A stretch of 64,000 nucleotides of DNA. Source: Halomonas sp. BDJS001. Lineage in GTDB: Bacteria > Pseudomonadota > Gammaproteobacteria > Pseudomonadales > Halomonadaceae. Of the stretch, positions 50,708 through 58,125 are shown in pieces. Numbering within the stretch: position 1 is the stretch's first letter; each line of letters begins with the position of its first letter. Location: assembly GCF_026104355.1 (NCBI RefSeq), contig NZ_CP110535.1:4898001-4962000 (forward strand), given 5' to 3'. Both the position numbers and the translations under genes were made by a program. Under the pieces are notes generated by a model. That model was given only the letters and a program-made list of their open reading frames with translations, did not search any database and was not told where the DNA came from.

Positions 50708-51346
50708 TCAGCAACTGCCGCTGGGCCGCTTCAAGGGTACTTCCAATAGGTGACGCTGGTGTAAACAAATTCCCGCAGGCAGGTCGCGCAGTTCATCATC
50801 CGCTCCCGGGCCTTTCATGGCTAACCACTGGCCGTTGGCGCTGGGTAACTGGCGGGTCAGGGTGACAAAGTCGACCAAACTGGCAAAGGCCCGGGAAATT
50901 ACCTGATCGAAAGCGGCGGCCTCAAACTGTTCCACCCGTGCCTGGACGGGGGTAACGTTTTCAAGCCCCAGTTCCATCACCGCCTGGCGCTGAAAGCGCA
51001 CCTTTTTGCCATTACTGTCCAGCAGCGTCACATCAAGCTGGGGGGCTAATATCGCTAACACGATGCCAGGAAGTCCAGGGCCCGCCCCTACATCCAGTAG
51101 CCGGGGCCCCTGCACATAGGGCAACACAGCGGCGCTATCCAGCACATGGCGCGAGACCATGTCTTCAACGTCGCGTACCGCTGTGAGGTTATAAGCCCGG
51201 TTCCACTTGTGCAACAGTGCCAATAATCCTAGCAGCTGTTGGCGTTGATGGTCGTCAACGGGAATACCTAATTGGCTAAGCCCTTGATCGAGCCGAGGAG
51301 CAACGCTTGCAGGTAGCGTCTTCAACAGCGGGTTCAACGAACTCAT
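50708..51346 (-). CDS. rsmG: 16S rRNA (guanine-527-N7)-methyltransferase
   Basis: A 212-residue methyltransferase with the AdoMet motif LLDVGAGPGLPGIVLAI, the block KWNRAYNLTAVRD upstream of it and VISRAFASLVDFV downstream. It methylates G527 of 16S rRNA; loss of the gene gives low-level streptomycin resistance in other bacteria. It overlaps mnmG by 4 bp (ATGA), a standard pairing (gidB-gidA). Confidence 0.96.
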   Translation of the reverse strand: MSSLNPLLKTLPASVAPRLDQGLSQLGIPVDDHQRQQLLGLLALLHKWNRAYNLTAVRDVEDMVSRHVLDSAAVLPYVQGPRLLDVGAGPGLPGIVLAILAPQLDVTLLDSNGKKVRFQRQAVMELGLENVTPVQARVEQFEAAAFDQVISRAFASLVDFVTLTRQLPSANGQWLAMKGPGADDELRDLPAGICLHQRHLLEVPLKRPSGSC

Positions 51347-53247
51347 CCGTTAACTACCTCAGCTGCTGCTACCAACCGGCGCTTTTTCAGATGCACCAGC
51401 AAAATAGAGACGGCTGCCGGGGTAACGCCTGAAATCCGCGCCGCATGAGCAAGGGTTTCCGGCCGTGCTTCAGCCAGCTTTTGGCGAATTTCGTTAGACA
51501 GACCTTCCACTTTTAAATAATCCAGCTCCGCAGGCAGTGGCGTAGCTTCGTGGCGTTTGAGTTTATCGATCTCATCCTGCTGACGATCGATATAGCCTTG
51601 ATATTTAGCCTGAATCTGCACTTGCTCGGCAACGGCCGGATCGCTAACCAGGGTGCCCTCGATACCGGGTAGATTGGCCAGATCACTGTAATTCAGTTCA
51701 GGACGTTTTAGCAGATCGCTCAACCGATACTCGCGGGTAAGGGGTGCACCGGTTTTTTCCGCCACTTGTTGCGCCGCTGGGCTTCCCGGTTGTATCCACA
51801 GGGTGCTCAGCCGCGCGGTTTCTTGCTCAATGGCTTCACGTTTTTGGCTAAACGCAGCCCAGCGAGTGTCGTTAACCAGGCCCAACTCACGACCTGTTTC
51901 GGTCAAGCGCAGATCGGCATTGTCTTCCCGTAGCAGCAAGCGGTACTCCGCACGAGAAGTAAACATCCGGTAGGGCTCTTTGGTGCCCATGGTGATCAGG
52001 TCATCGACCAGCACACCGAGATAGGCTTCATCGCGGCGGGGATACCAGGCATCGAGCTCCATAGAGCGACGTGCAGCGTTCAGGCCTGCCAGCAAACCTT
52101 GGGCACCAGCTTCTTCGTAGCCGGTGGTGCCGTTGATCTGGCCAGCAAAAAACAGGTTGTGGATAAATTTAGTTTCCAGCGAGTGTTTTAAGTCCCGTGG
52201 ATCAAAAAAGTCGTACTCAATGGCGTAGCCAGGCCGGGTGATATGGGCGTTTTCCAGGCCTTTAATGGAACGCACCACCTGAATCTGTACGTCAAAGGGT
52301 AGCGAAGTCGATATGCCGTTGGGGTAGAGCTCATGGGTATCCAAGCCTTCGGGTTCGATAAACACCTGGTGGCTGGATTTATCGGCAAAGCGATGAACCT
52401 TGTCTTCAATCGACGGGCAGTAGCGTGGTCCGATTCCTTCGATGACGCCGGAATACATCGGCGAGCGGTCAAGGTTGGCCAGAATCAGATCATGAGTCTG
52501 CTGATTGGTGTGAGCAATATGGCAACTCACCTGCTGAGGGTGCATTTCCCGCGTTCCCAGGTAGGACATCACCGGCGTAGGGCTATCACCAGGCTGCTCT
52601 TCCAGCTGAGAAAAATCCACTGTTTTGGCATCAATCCGCGGTGGTGTGCCGGTTTTCAGACGATCAACGCGAAATGGCAGAGCGCGCAGCCGTTCGGCCA
52701 GCGCATTGGAAGGCGGATCACCGGCGCGCCCCCCCTTGCTTTGATCCAGACCAATGTGAATCACGCCACCCAAAAACGTGCCGGTACACAGCACGACGCT
52801 GTCGGCATGAAAGCGAATACCGGTTTCCGTGACGACCCCTCGTACGGTGTCGTTATCCACAATCAGGTCGCCAGCGGCCTGCTGGAAGATCGTCAAGTTG
52901 GGCTGGTTTTCCAGCAGGCCGCGGATCGCCGCTTTGTAACGAATGCGGTCAGCCTGGGCACGGGTGGCCCGAACGGCAGGCCCTTTACGGGCGTTGAGCA
53001 CGCGAAACTGGATGCCACCCAAGTCCGTGGCAAGCCCCATGGCGCCGCCCAGGGCATCAATTTCCTTGACCAAATGGCTTTTGCCAATCCCGCCAATCGC
53101 AGGGTTACACGACATTTGGCCCAGGGTTTCGATGTTGTGGGTGAGCAGCAGGGTCTGACAGCCCATGCGAGCAGAGGCCAGTGCGGCTTCGGTTCCCGCA
53201 TGGCCACCGCCGATGACAATCACGTCAAAGCGGTCGGGGTAATTCAA
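51343..53247 (-). CDS. mnmG: tRNA uridine-5-carboxymethylaminomethyl modification enzyme MnmG (GidA)
   Basis: A 634-residue FAD protein. The Rossmann motif is DVIVIGGGHAGTEAALASAR, and the MnmG blocks SCNPAIGGIGKSHLVKEIDA and GQINGTTGYEEAGAQGLLAG are present. With MnmE it modifies the wobble uridine of several tRNAs. It is the first gene left of the probable oriC, as in E. coli. mnmE is not next to it. Confidence 0.97.
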   Translation of the reverse strand: MNYPDRFDVIVIGGGHAGTEAALASARMGCQTLLLTHNIETLGQMSCNPAIGGIGKSHLVKEIDALGGAMGLATDLGGIQFRVLNARKGPAVRATRAQADRIRYKAAIRGLLENQPNLTIFQQAAGDLIVDNDTVRGVVTETGIRFHADSVVLCTGTFLGGVIHIGLDQSKGGRAGDPPSNALAERLRALPFRVDRLKTGTPPRIDAKTVDFSQLEEQPGDSPTPVMSYLGTREMHPQQVSCHIAHTNQQTHDLILANLDRSPMYSGVIEGIGPRYCPSIEDKVHRFADKSSHQVFIEPEGLDTHELYPNGISTSLPFDVQIQVVRSIKGLENAHITRPGYAIEYDFFDPRDLKHSLETKFIHNLFFAGQINGTTGYEEAGAQGLLAGLNAARRSMELDAWYPRRDEAYLGVLVDDLITMGTKEPYRMFTSRAEYRLLLREDNADLRLTETGRELGLVNDTRWAAFSQKREAIEQETARLSTLWIQPGSPAAQQVAEKTGAPLTREYRLSDLLKRPELNYSDLANLPGIEGTLVSDPAVAEQVQIQAKYQGYIDRQQDEIDKLKRHEATPLPAELDYLKVEGLSNEIRQKLAEARPETLAHAARISGVTPAAVSILLVHLKKRRLVAAAEVVNG

Positions 53248-53344
53248 GAGACACCTCGTCTTGTGCCCTTCGGCACGGATGATGTGGCCAGTGCAGTCGG
53301 TTTAGACCCAGCCACCTTAGATCAATGAGGCGGCAAGTATAAAC

Positions 53345-53750
53345 CCCCTGTGGGTAACCGTCAGGTTTTTCCACACCTCAATTCACCAAACAGCCTCTAT
53401 TAATAACAACATAAATATAAAATAAGAGAAGTTCTGTAGATGTTGTAATTACTAGTGTGGACAATTTCTGTGCATAAGTGATTTATTTTTAATTATTTCA
53501 GTAGCTTATATTGTTGACTTCTACATGTTTGAAAGCGGGAGTGCCTGGGCAGAAAGGGTGATAAGCCTGTGGATGGAATAGTGCCTTATCCACAGATGGC
53601 ATTGAGCACGGCTTATCCACCGGCCAGTACCTGGGTTGTTACCGCAGCTGTGAACAACCACCGTTTGATGGGGAGCTAACGCTAAGAGACTCCTATGGTA
53701 GGCGTTACAGAGCGAAAGCTGATCAATGTAAAAAAAGGTTATCCACAGGC
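53345..53750. other. Probable chromosomal replication origin (oriC)
   Basis: This 593-bp gap (53248-53840) has no gene. A very AT-rich core (53401-53520, 29 G/C of 120 bases) lies among DnaA boxes. Perfect TTATNCACA boxes: 53469-53477 (reverse), 53586-53594 and 53739-53747. Boxes with one mismatch: 53349-53357, 53367-53375, 53456-53464, 53613-53621 and 53649-53657; a weaker one is at 53568-53576. The place beside mnmG equals that of E. coli oriC, and parAB and atp follow. Genes on both sides mostly run away from it. Only one GATC lies inside, so Dam/SeqA control of the enterobacterial kind is unlikely. Confidence 0.8.
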
Positions 53751-53780
53751 AAAAAAATGGCCTGTCGTGTCGACAGGCCA
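53751..53780 (-). terminator. Terminator of the amino-acid ABC operon, facing oriC
   Basis: Perfect 10-bp arms TGGCCTGTCG (53758-53767) and CGACAGGCCA (53771-53780) with a 3-base loop. On the minus strand the stem is followed by seven T (53751-53757). It stops transcription 60 bp after the ATPase gene, just before the last DnaA box. Confidence 0.88.
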
Positions 53781-53840
53781 GTAAACAAGCGTCATTCAGC
53801 GCGAATAGGTGGGTCTTTTATAGCTTGGAAGGGGGGCAAT

Positions 53841-54611
53841 TTAATGTTTGAGTACCCGCGCCAGGAAGGATTGCGTGCGTTCGTGTTGAGGTGAATCGAA
53901 CAGTTTTTCCGGGTGGCCCTGCTCAGTAATTTCGCCTTTATGGATAAAAATCACCCGGTCGGCAACCTCGCGAGCAAAGCCCATCTCATGGGTGACAATC
54001 ACCATGGTCATGCCCTCTTTGGCCAGCTCGCGCATGGCATCCAGCACTTCACCGATCATTTCCGGGTCAAGCGCTGATGTGGGCTCGTCAAACAGCATTA
54101 GGCGGGGTTCCATGGCCAAGGCGCGAGCCAGCGCGACACGCTGCTGCTGGCCGCCTGAGAGCTGGCTGGGGTACTTTTCGGCCTGATCGGCGATTCCCAC
54201 CCGGTCAAGCAGGCGCTTAGCGTTGCTGACCGCGTCTTCTCGGCTTAAACCGCGCACTTTCATTGGTGCCAGAGTGACGTTGTCGATCACGCTGAGGTGA
54301 GGAAAGAGGTTGAACTGCTGAAACACCATGCCGACTTCGGTGCGGATAGTTTGCAGTGCTTTAGTGCTCTTGCCATGGGGCAGTAGCTCATTGTTATCGA
54401 CTACCAGGCTGCCGGATTGGAACTCTTCCAAACCGTTAATACAGCGAATGAGCGTGGATTTGCCTGAACCACTGGCACCGATAATCACCACCACTTCACC
54501 GGGCACAATCGTAAGATCAATATTGTTGAGTACGTGCAGGTTGCCAAAGTGCTTGTTGAGCTGCTGCATACGCACAATCGGTTGCATTGTGTTGTTCAAT
54601 GTCTCGTTCAT
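53841..54611 (-). CDS. Polar amino-acid ABC transporter ATPase (GlnQ-like)
   Basis: A 256-residue ATPase with Walker A IIGASGSGKSTLIRCING, signature QLSGGQQQRVALARAL, Walker B LMLFDEPTSALDPEM and switch histidine in VIVTHEMGFAREVADR. These are the motifs of the GlnQ/HisP/ArtP group. It follows its permease gene by 11 bp and is the last gene of a binding-protein, permease, ATPase operon. AAGGA precedes the start. The substrate is probably glutamine or another polar amino acid. Confidence 0.92.
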   Translation of the reverse strand: MNETLNNTMQPIVRMQQLNKHFGNLHVLNNIDLTIVPGEVVVIIGASGSGKSTLIRCINGLEEFQSGSLVVDNNELLPHGKSTKALQTIRTEVGMVFQQFNLFPHLSVIDNVTLAPMKVRGLSREDAVSNAKRLLDRVGIADQAEKYPSQLSGGQQQRVALARALAMEPRLMLFDEPTSALDPEMIGEVLDAMRELAKEGMTMVIVTHEMGFAREVADRVIFIHKGEITEQGHPEKLFDSPQHERTQSFLARVLKH

Positions 54612-54622
54612 TGCACGTGTCC

Positions 54623-55294
54623 TTATTGTCCGGCCAGGCCTCTGCGCTCAAGTTGGCGCAGGATGATGGAGAGCGTCCAGGTGATCGCCAGATACATCAG
54701 GGCGACCATAAAGTAGACCTCAAGGGCGGTGAAGGTGGTGGCGATGTAGATTTGTCCCTGACGCACCAGTTCACCGACGCCGATCACTGAAAACAGTGAG
54801 GTGTCTTTGATGCTGATGATGCCCTGGTTACCCAGGGGAGGAATCATGCGCCGAAACGCCTGGGGCCAGATCACATAGCGAAACGCCTGGCTCCGGGAGA
54901 GCCCCAGGGAGAGCGAAGCTTCACCTTGGCCGCGTTCGATCGACTGGACGCCGCCGCGGACAATTTCCGAGATATAGGCGCCGGAGTTCACCGCAATGGC
55001 GGCAATACCTGCGACCAAAGCGTTAATGGGGCCGCCCAGTAGTTGCGGTAAGCCATAAAAGATAAACAGCACCTGAACCAGAATAGGCGTGCCGCGAAAC
55101 ACCTCAACATAGATAATGGCTGGCCAGCGTAACCAGCGTAGCGGGCTGATGCGTAACAGGCCAAAGAAGATGCCGATAAAGAAACCTATGGCCAAGCCGC
55201 CAAACGAGATCAGTAGCGTCCAGGGAATACCAGGCAGCAGGTAAGGGATAGACCCAATCGCCGCTGACCAATCAAACTGAAAATTGACGTCCAC
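54623..55294 (-). CDS. Polar amino-acid ABC transporter permease (GlnP/HisM family)
   Basis: A 223-residue membrane protein with about five segments. It has the family blocks YVEVFRGTPILVQVLFIFYG and YISEIVRGGVQSIERGQGEA, and the ATPase-contact motif SLGLSRSQAFRYVIWPQA. A single permease gene implies a homodimeric pore. A stem-loop separates it from the binding-protein gene. Confidence 0.92.
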   Translation of the reverse strand: MDVNFQFDWSAAIGSIPYLLPGIPWTLLISFGGLAIGFFIGIFFGLLRISPLRWLRWPAIIYVEVFRGTPILVQVLFIFYGLPQLLGGPINALVAGIAAIAVNSGAYISEIVRGGVQSIERGQGEASLSLGLSRSQAFRYVIWPQAFRRMIPPLGNQGIISIKDTSLFSVIGVGELVRQGQIYIATTFTALEVYFMVALMYLAITWTLSIILRQLERRGLAGQ

Positions 55295-55348
55295 GCGTAG
55301 ACTCCTGAAACAAAAAAACAGATGACAAAAAACACATATGAAACGCAG

Positions 55349-55379
55349 CAGGGCCGGGGGTTGTGGCCACCCGGCCCTG
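55349..55379 (-). other. Stem-loop between binding-protein and permease genes
   Basis: Arms CAGGGCCGGG (55349-55358) and CCCGGCCCTG (55370-55379), 10 bp perfect, with an 11-base loop that can pair further. A T-run lies about 15 bases beyond the stem on the minus strand, too far for a classic terminator. The position matches those of the stem-loops at 3762 and 16839. Confidence 0.72.
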
Positions 55380-55412
55380 TAATGGCGTTACGCTATTGCT
55401 GAGCTTTTACAC

Positions 55413-56189
55413 TCACTCTTCGCTGGGCGCTTCACCAAACCACTTGGTGTAGATCTCGTCGTAAGTACCGTCTTCCTTCATCGCTGCGAGCGCTTCGTTG
55501 GTAGGCTCTACCCACTCGCTGCCTTTGTGGAAAACAATACCGTACTGTTGGCCTTCGTAAAGCGGGCCAACGACCTTGGTACGGCCTTCACCACGGGTCT
55601 GCGAGAAGTAGGCGACGTTAGGTGCGTCATAGAGCACGGCGTCGACGTTACGGCCTAACAGCGCCATGTACATATCGGCGGTGGCGGGGTAGGGAGTGAT
55701 CTCAGCATCATCGCCTAGCTCTTGCTGAAGGAAGTCGTAGCTAGTGGAGCCGATCTTAGTGGCGACGCTAAGGCCTTCTAGGTCTTCCAGGGTCTCAACA
55801 TCGTCATTATCCGCACGCACGATAATTCTCAACCCCGAGTCGTAATAGGGGTCAGAAAAGTCGACGACTTCCGCACGCTCTTCGGTGATGGTAGTACCGG
55901 CAATGGCGATCTCCTGGCTGCCGGTTTGCACGGCGGGAATAATGCCCGAGAATTCCATGGTGGTGAGGTTGACTTCAAAACCTGCCCGTTCGGCAACTTC
56001 GTTGATGATGTCCATATCGAAACCGACCATTTCGCCGGTCTCTTGATCCATCATTTCAAAAGGCACAAAGCTTGGGTCAGTGGCCACGTTCACCGATGGT
56101 GTTTGGGCCATGGCGGCAGTGGCGCTGCCCAATCCCAGTGCGAGCGCCAGCGTTGTTTTGGTTAGGCTGAGAGGTAGTGCTACTTTCAT
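55413..56189 (-). CDS. Polar amino-acid ABC transporter binding protein (GlnH-like)
   Basis: A 258-residue protein. The start is the ATG at 56189; the upstream in-frame part is not signal-like. The signal peptide ends near AAMAQ. The mature SBP_bac_3 fold has VATDPSFVPFEMMDQETGE, MEFSGIIPAVQTGSQEIAIA and the end YDEIYTKWFGE. The substrate is likely glutamine, glutamate or another polar amino acid. It is the first gene of the operon, 175 bp after erpA on the same strand. Confidence 0.9.
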   Translation of the reverse strand: MKVALPLSLTKTTLALALGLGSATAAMAQTPSVNVATDPSFVPFEMMDQETGEMVGFDMDIINEVAERAGFEVNLTTMEFSGIIPAVQTGSQEIAIAGTTITEERAEVVDFSDPYYDSGLRIIVRADNDDVETLEDLEGLSVATKIGSTSYDFLQQELGDDAEITPYPATADMYMALLGRNVDAVLYDAPNVAYFSQTRGEGRTKVVGPLYEGQQYGIVFHKGSEWVEPTNEALAAMKEDGTYDEIYTKWFGEAPSEE

Positions 56190-56344
56190 AAGTTTCCCCG
56201 TGCTTTGTGTGGCTATTTGCGGGTTGCAAAGCGGTTTACACCGTTTGATGCTCTTCATAAACCGCTATTTAAGCCATTGTTGACCTATAAACCTTGGCGA
56301 GAAACCGTCAGGGCGTCAAGTCACGGGGCGCGCTGCGGGCCAAC

Positions 56345-56374
56345 GCTGTTTAGACCATAGCTGTTTAGACCATA
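56345..56374. repeat. 15-bp tandem duplication across the erpA stop codon
   Basis: GCTGTTTAGACCATA occurs twice without spacer (56345-56359 and 56360-56374). The second copy contains the last codons and stop of erpA; the first copy lies just downstream of it. It looks like a recent slippage duplication, without effect on the protein. Confidence 0.8.
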
Positions 56375-56718
56375 AAGGAGGCGCCGCAGCCGCAGGTGGT
56401 GGTGGCATTGGGGTTTTGAACGCGAAAACGCGCGCCCGCCAGGCCCTCTTCGTAGTCGACGGTGGAGCCGACCAAATATTGGTAGGAGAGGGGATCAACC
56501 ACTAGGGCAGCGTTACCGAACTCAATAACGGTGTCATCGTCTGCGACGTTATCAGCAAAGTCGAAACCGTACTGAAAACCTGAACAGCCGCCACCGGTCA
56601 CGTAGACCCGCAGTTTGAGGGATGGGTTATTCTCTTCGGCAATCAGCGCATTAATACGTTTGCGTGCGCTATCAGAGAGCAGTAGAGGGGTAGGAACAAA
56701 GGCTTCTGCACCGCTCAT
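56365..56718 (-). CDS. erpA: Iron-sulfur cluster insertion protein ErpA
   Basis: A 117-residue A-type carrier. The three cluster-binding cysteines lie in VTGGGCSGFQYGFDF and the end TTTCGCGASF. It delivers iron-sulfur clusters to target enzymes such as IspG/IspH. Its place downstream of argC also occurs in Pseudomonas, as I recall. The 217-bp gap to argC contains a large palindromic element. Confidence 0.95.
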   Translation of the reverse strand: MSGAEAFVPTPLLLSDSARKRINALIAEENNPSLKLRVYVTGGGCSGFQYGFDFADNVADDDTVIEFGNAALVVDPLSYQYLVGSTVDYEEGLAGARFRVQNPNATTTCGCGASFMV

Positions 56719-56817
56719 GGGTACCTCCCGCGAGCTTTAAGAACGAATAAATCGGCATTGGGGGGTGATTATGGGTAATTCCCAGCAAATTGGTCAACTA
56801 TTGTGTTGGTATATCAA

Positions 56818-56914
56818 GCAGAGGGCAGCTCGCCGAGGAGGCGCTGTGAATCCTTCCATGGACGCTACATTTGCCTTCCTTGGCAAATGACCTCCTCTCT
56901 GAGCTGCCCTCTGC
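56818..56914. repeat. 97-bp composite palindrome between argC and erpA
   Basis: The outer perfect arms GCAGAGGGCAGCTC (56818-56831) and GAGCTGCCCTCTGC (56901-56914) are followed inward by GAGGAGG (56835-56841) and CCTCCTC (56891-56897). An inner hairpin, CATTTGCC (56868-56875) and GGCAAATG (56882-56889), sits on the right side. The layout recalls dispersed palindromic repeats seen in halomonad genomes; that link is from memory. It may also end argC transcription. Confidence 0.7.
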
Positions 56915-56935
56915 CTGCTGGTTTTGGTGAAGTGT

Positions 56936-57970
56936 TTAAGGCATCAGGGCTGGGGCAGTGAGCCCAGTATTCTCTTCAAAGCCAAACATCAGGTTGAGGT
57001 TTTGGATCGCTTGGCCCGAAGCGCCTTTGACCAGGTTATCGATCACTGATAGCACGACCACCGTGTTGCCATTGTTAGGCCGGTGGACGGCCAGACGGCA
57101 GGTGTTGATGCCTTTGACACTGCGCGTTTCAGGATGGCTTCCCACAGGCATTACATCGACAAAGGGTTCATTGGCATAGCGCTGCTCAAAGAGTGCCTGC
57201 AGATCGCCGGGATCAGCGGTTAGCTGACCATAGAGTGTCGCGTGAATACCGCGAATCATCGGCGTTAGGTGGGGGACAAAGGTCAAGCCAACCGCGGATT
57301 GCTGGATATCCTTAAGTCCTTGGCTGATTTCCGGCAGGTGGCGGTGGCCCGAGGCGCCGTAGGCCTTCATCGACTCGCTGGCTTCAGCGAGCAGTGAACC
57401 TACTTTAGCGCCACGGCCTGCCCCGGTGACGCCGGATTTGCAGTCAGCAATGAGTTGGCCTGGGTCGATCAAACCCGCTTCCAGAAGCGGCAGGTAGCCC
57501 AACTGAACGCTGGTGGGGTAGCAACCGGGAACCGCAATTAAGCGTGCGTTTTTGATTTTCTCCCGGTGCATTTCCGGCAGCCCGTAAACCGCCTCTTGCA
57601 ACAGTTCCGGGGCGCCGTGGGCCTGGCCGTACCAGTGGCTCCATTCGTCGGCATCGCGCAGCCGGAAGTCGGCTGACAGATCGATCACTCGTGTGCCGTT
57701 GTCGAGTAACTCCCCCGCCAGAGCGTGGGCAACGCCGTGGGGGGTGGCAAAAAACACCGCATCCATAGCACCCAGCTGTTTTGCATCCGGCTCGCTAAAC
57801 GCCAGGGTGTCGTAATGGCCGCGCAGGTTGGGGTACATATCGCACACTTTGACGCCGGTTTCCGAGCGCGAGGTAATCATGGCGACGTTGACCTGGGGGT
57901 GCTGGGCGAGTAGCCGCAGTAACTCAACGCCGGTATACCCGGTACCGCCAACAATGCCGACCTTAATCAC
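56936..57970 (-). CDS. argC: N-acetyl-gamma-glutamyl-phosphate reductase
   Basis: A 344-residue protein. The NADP-binding start is KVGIVGGTGYTGVELLRLL, and the catalytic Cys lies in AVPGCYPTSVQLG. The segments GASGHRHLPEI and FVPHLTPMIRGIHAT fit the long-chain ArgC type. It performs the third step of arginine synthesis. It is divergent from the CLC gene across 155 bp. Confidence 0.96.
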   Translation of the reverse strand: MIKVGIVGGTGYTGVELLRLLAQHPQVNVAMITSRSETGVKVCDMYPNLRGHYDTLAFSEPDAKQLGAMDAVFFATPHGVAHALAGELLDNGTRVIDLSADFRLRDADEWSHWYGQAHGAPELLQEAVYGLPEMHREKIKNARLIAVPGCYPTSVQLGYLPLLEAGLIDPGQLIADCKSGVTGAGRGAKVGSLLAEASESMKAYGASGHRHLPEISQGLKDIQQSAVGLTFVPHLTPMIRGIHATLYGQLTADPGDLQALFEQRYANEPFVDVMPVGSHPETRSVKGINTCRLAVHRPNNGNTVVVLSVIDNLVKGASGQAIQNLNLMFGFEENTGLTAPALMP

Positions 57971-58125
57971 AAATCACTCCTTGCGGGTTACGCAGAACGG
58001 TTTTCACATTCGCTTCAGTTATACAGCCTAAGCGGATTGCTGCACGCTGTCGAAGCTTAGCAGTCTATGATACACAAGAGAGTAGAGAGATAAGAACACT
58101 AGAACTCATCATCAGGAAGGTCGCT

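Noticed and set aside
52333..53328. Long plus-strand open frame of 331 codons
   Set aside because: It lies antisense to mnmG, has no ribosome site and its translation shows no domain; it is a shadow of the codon pattern of mnmG.
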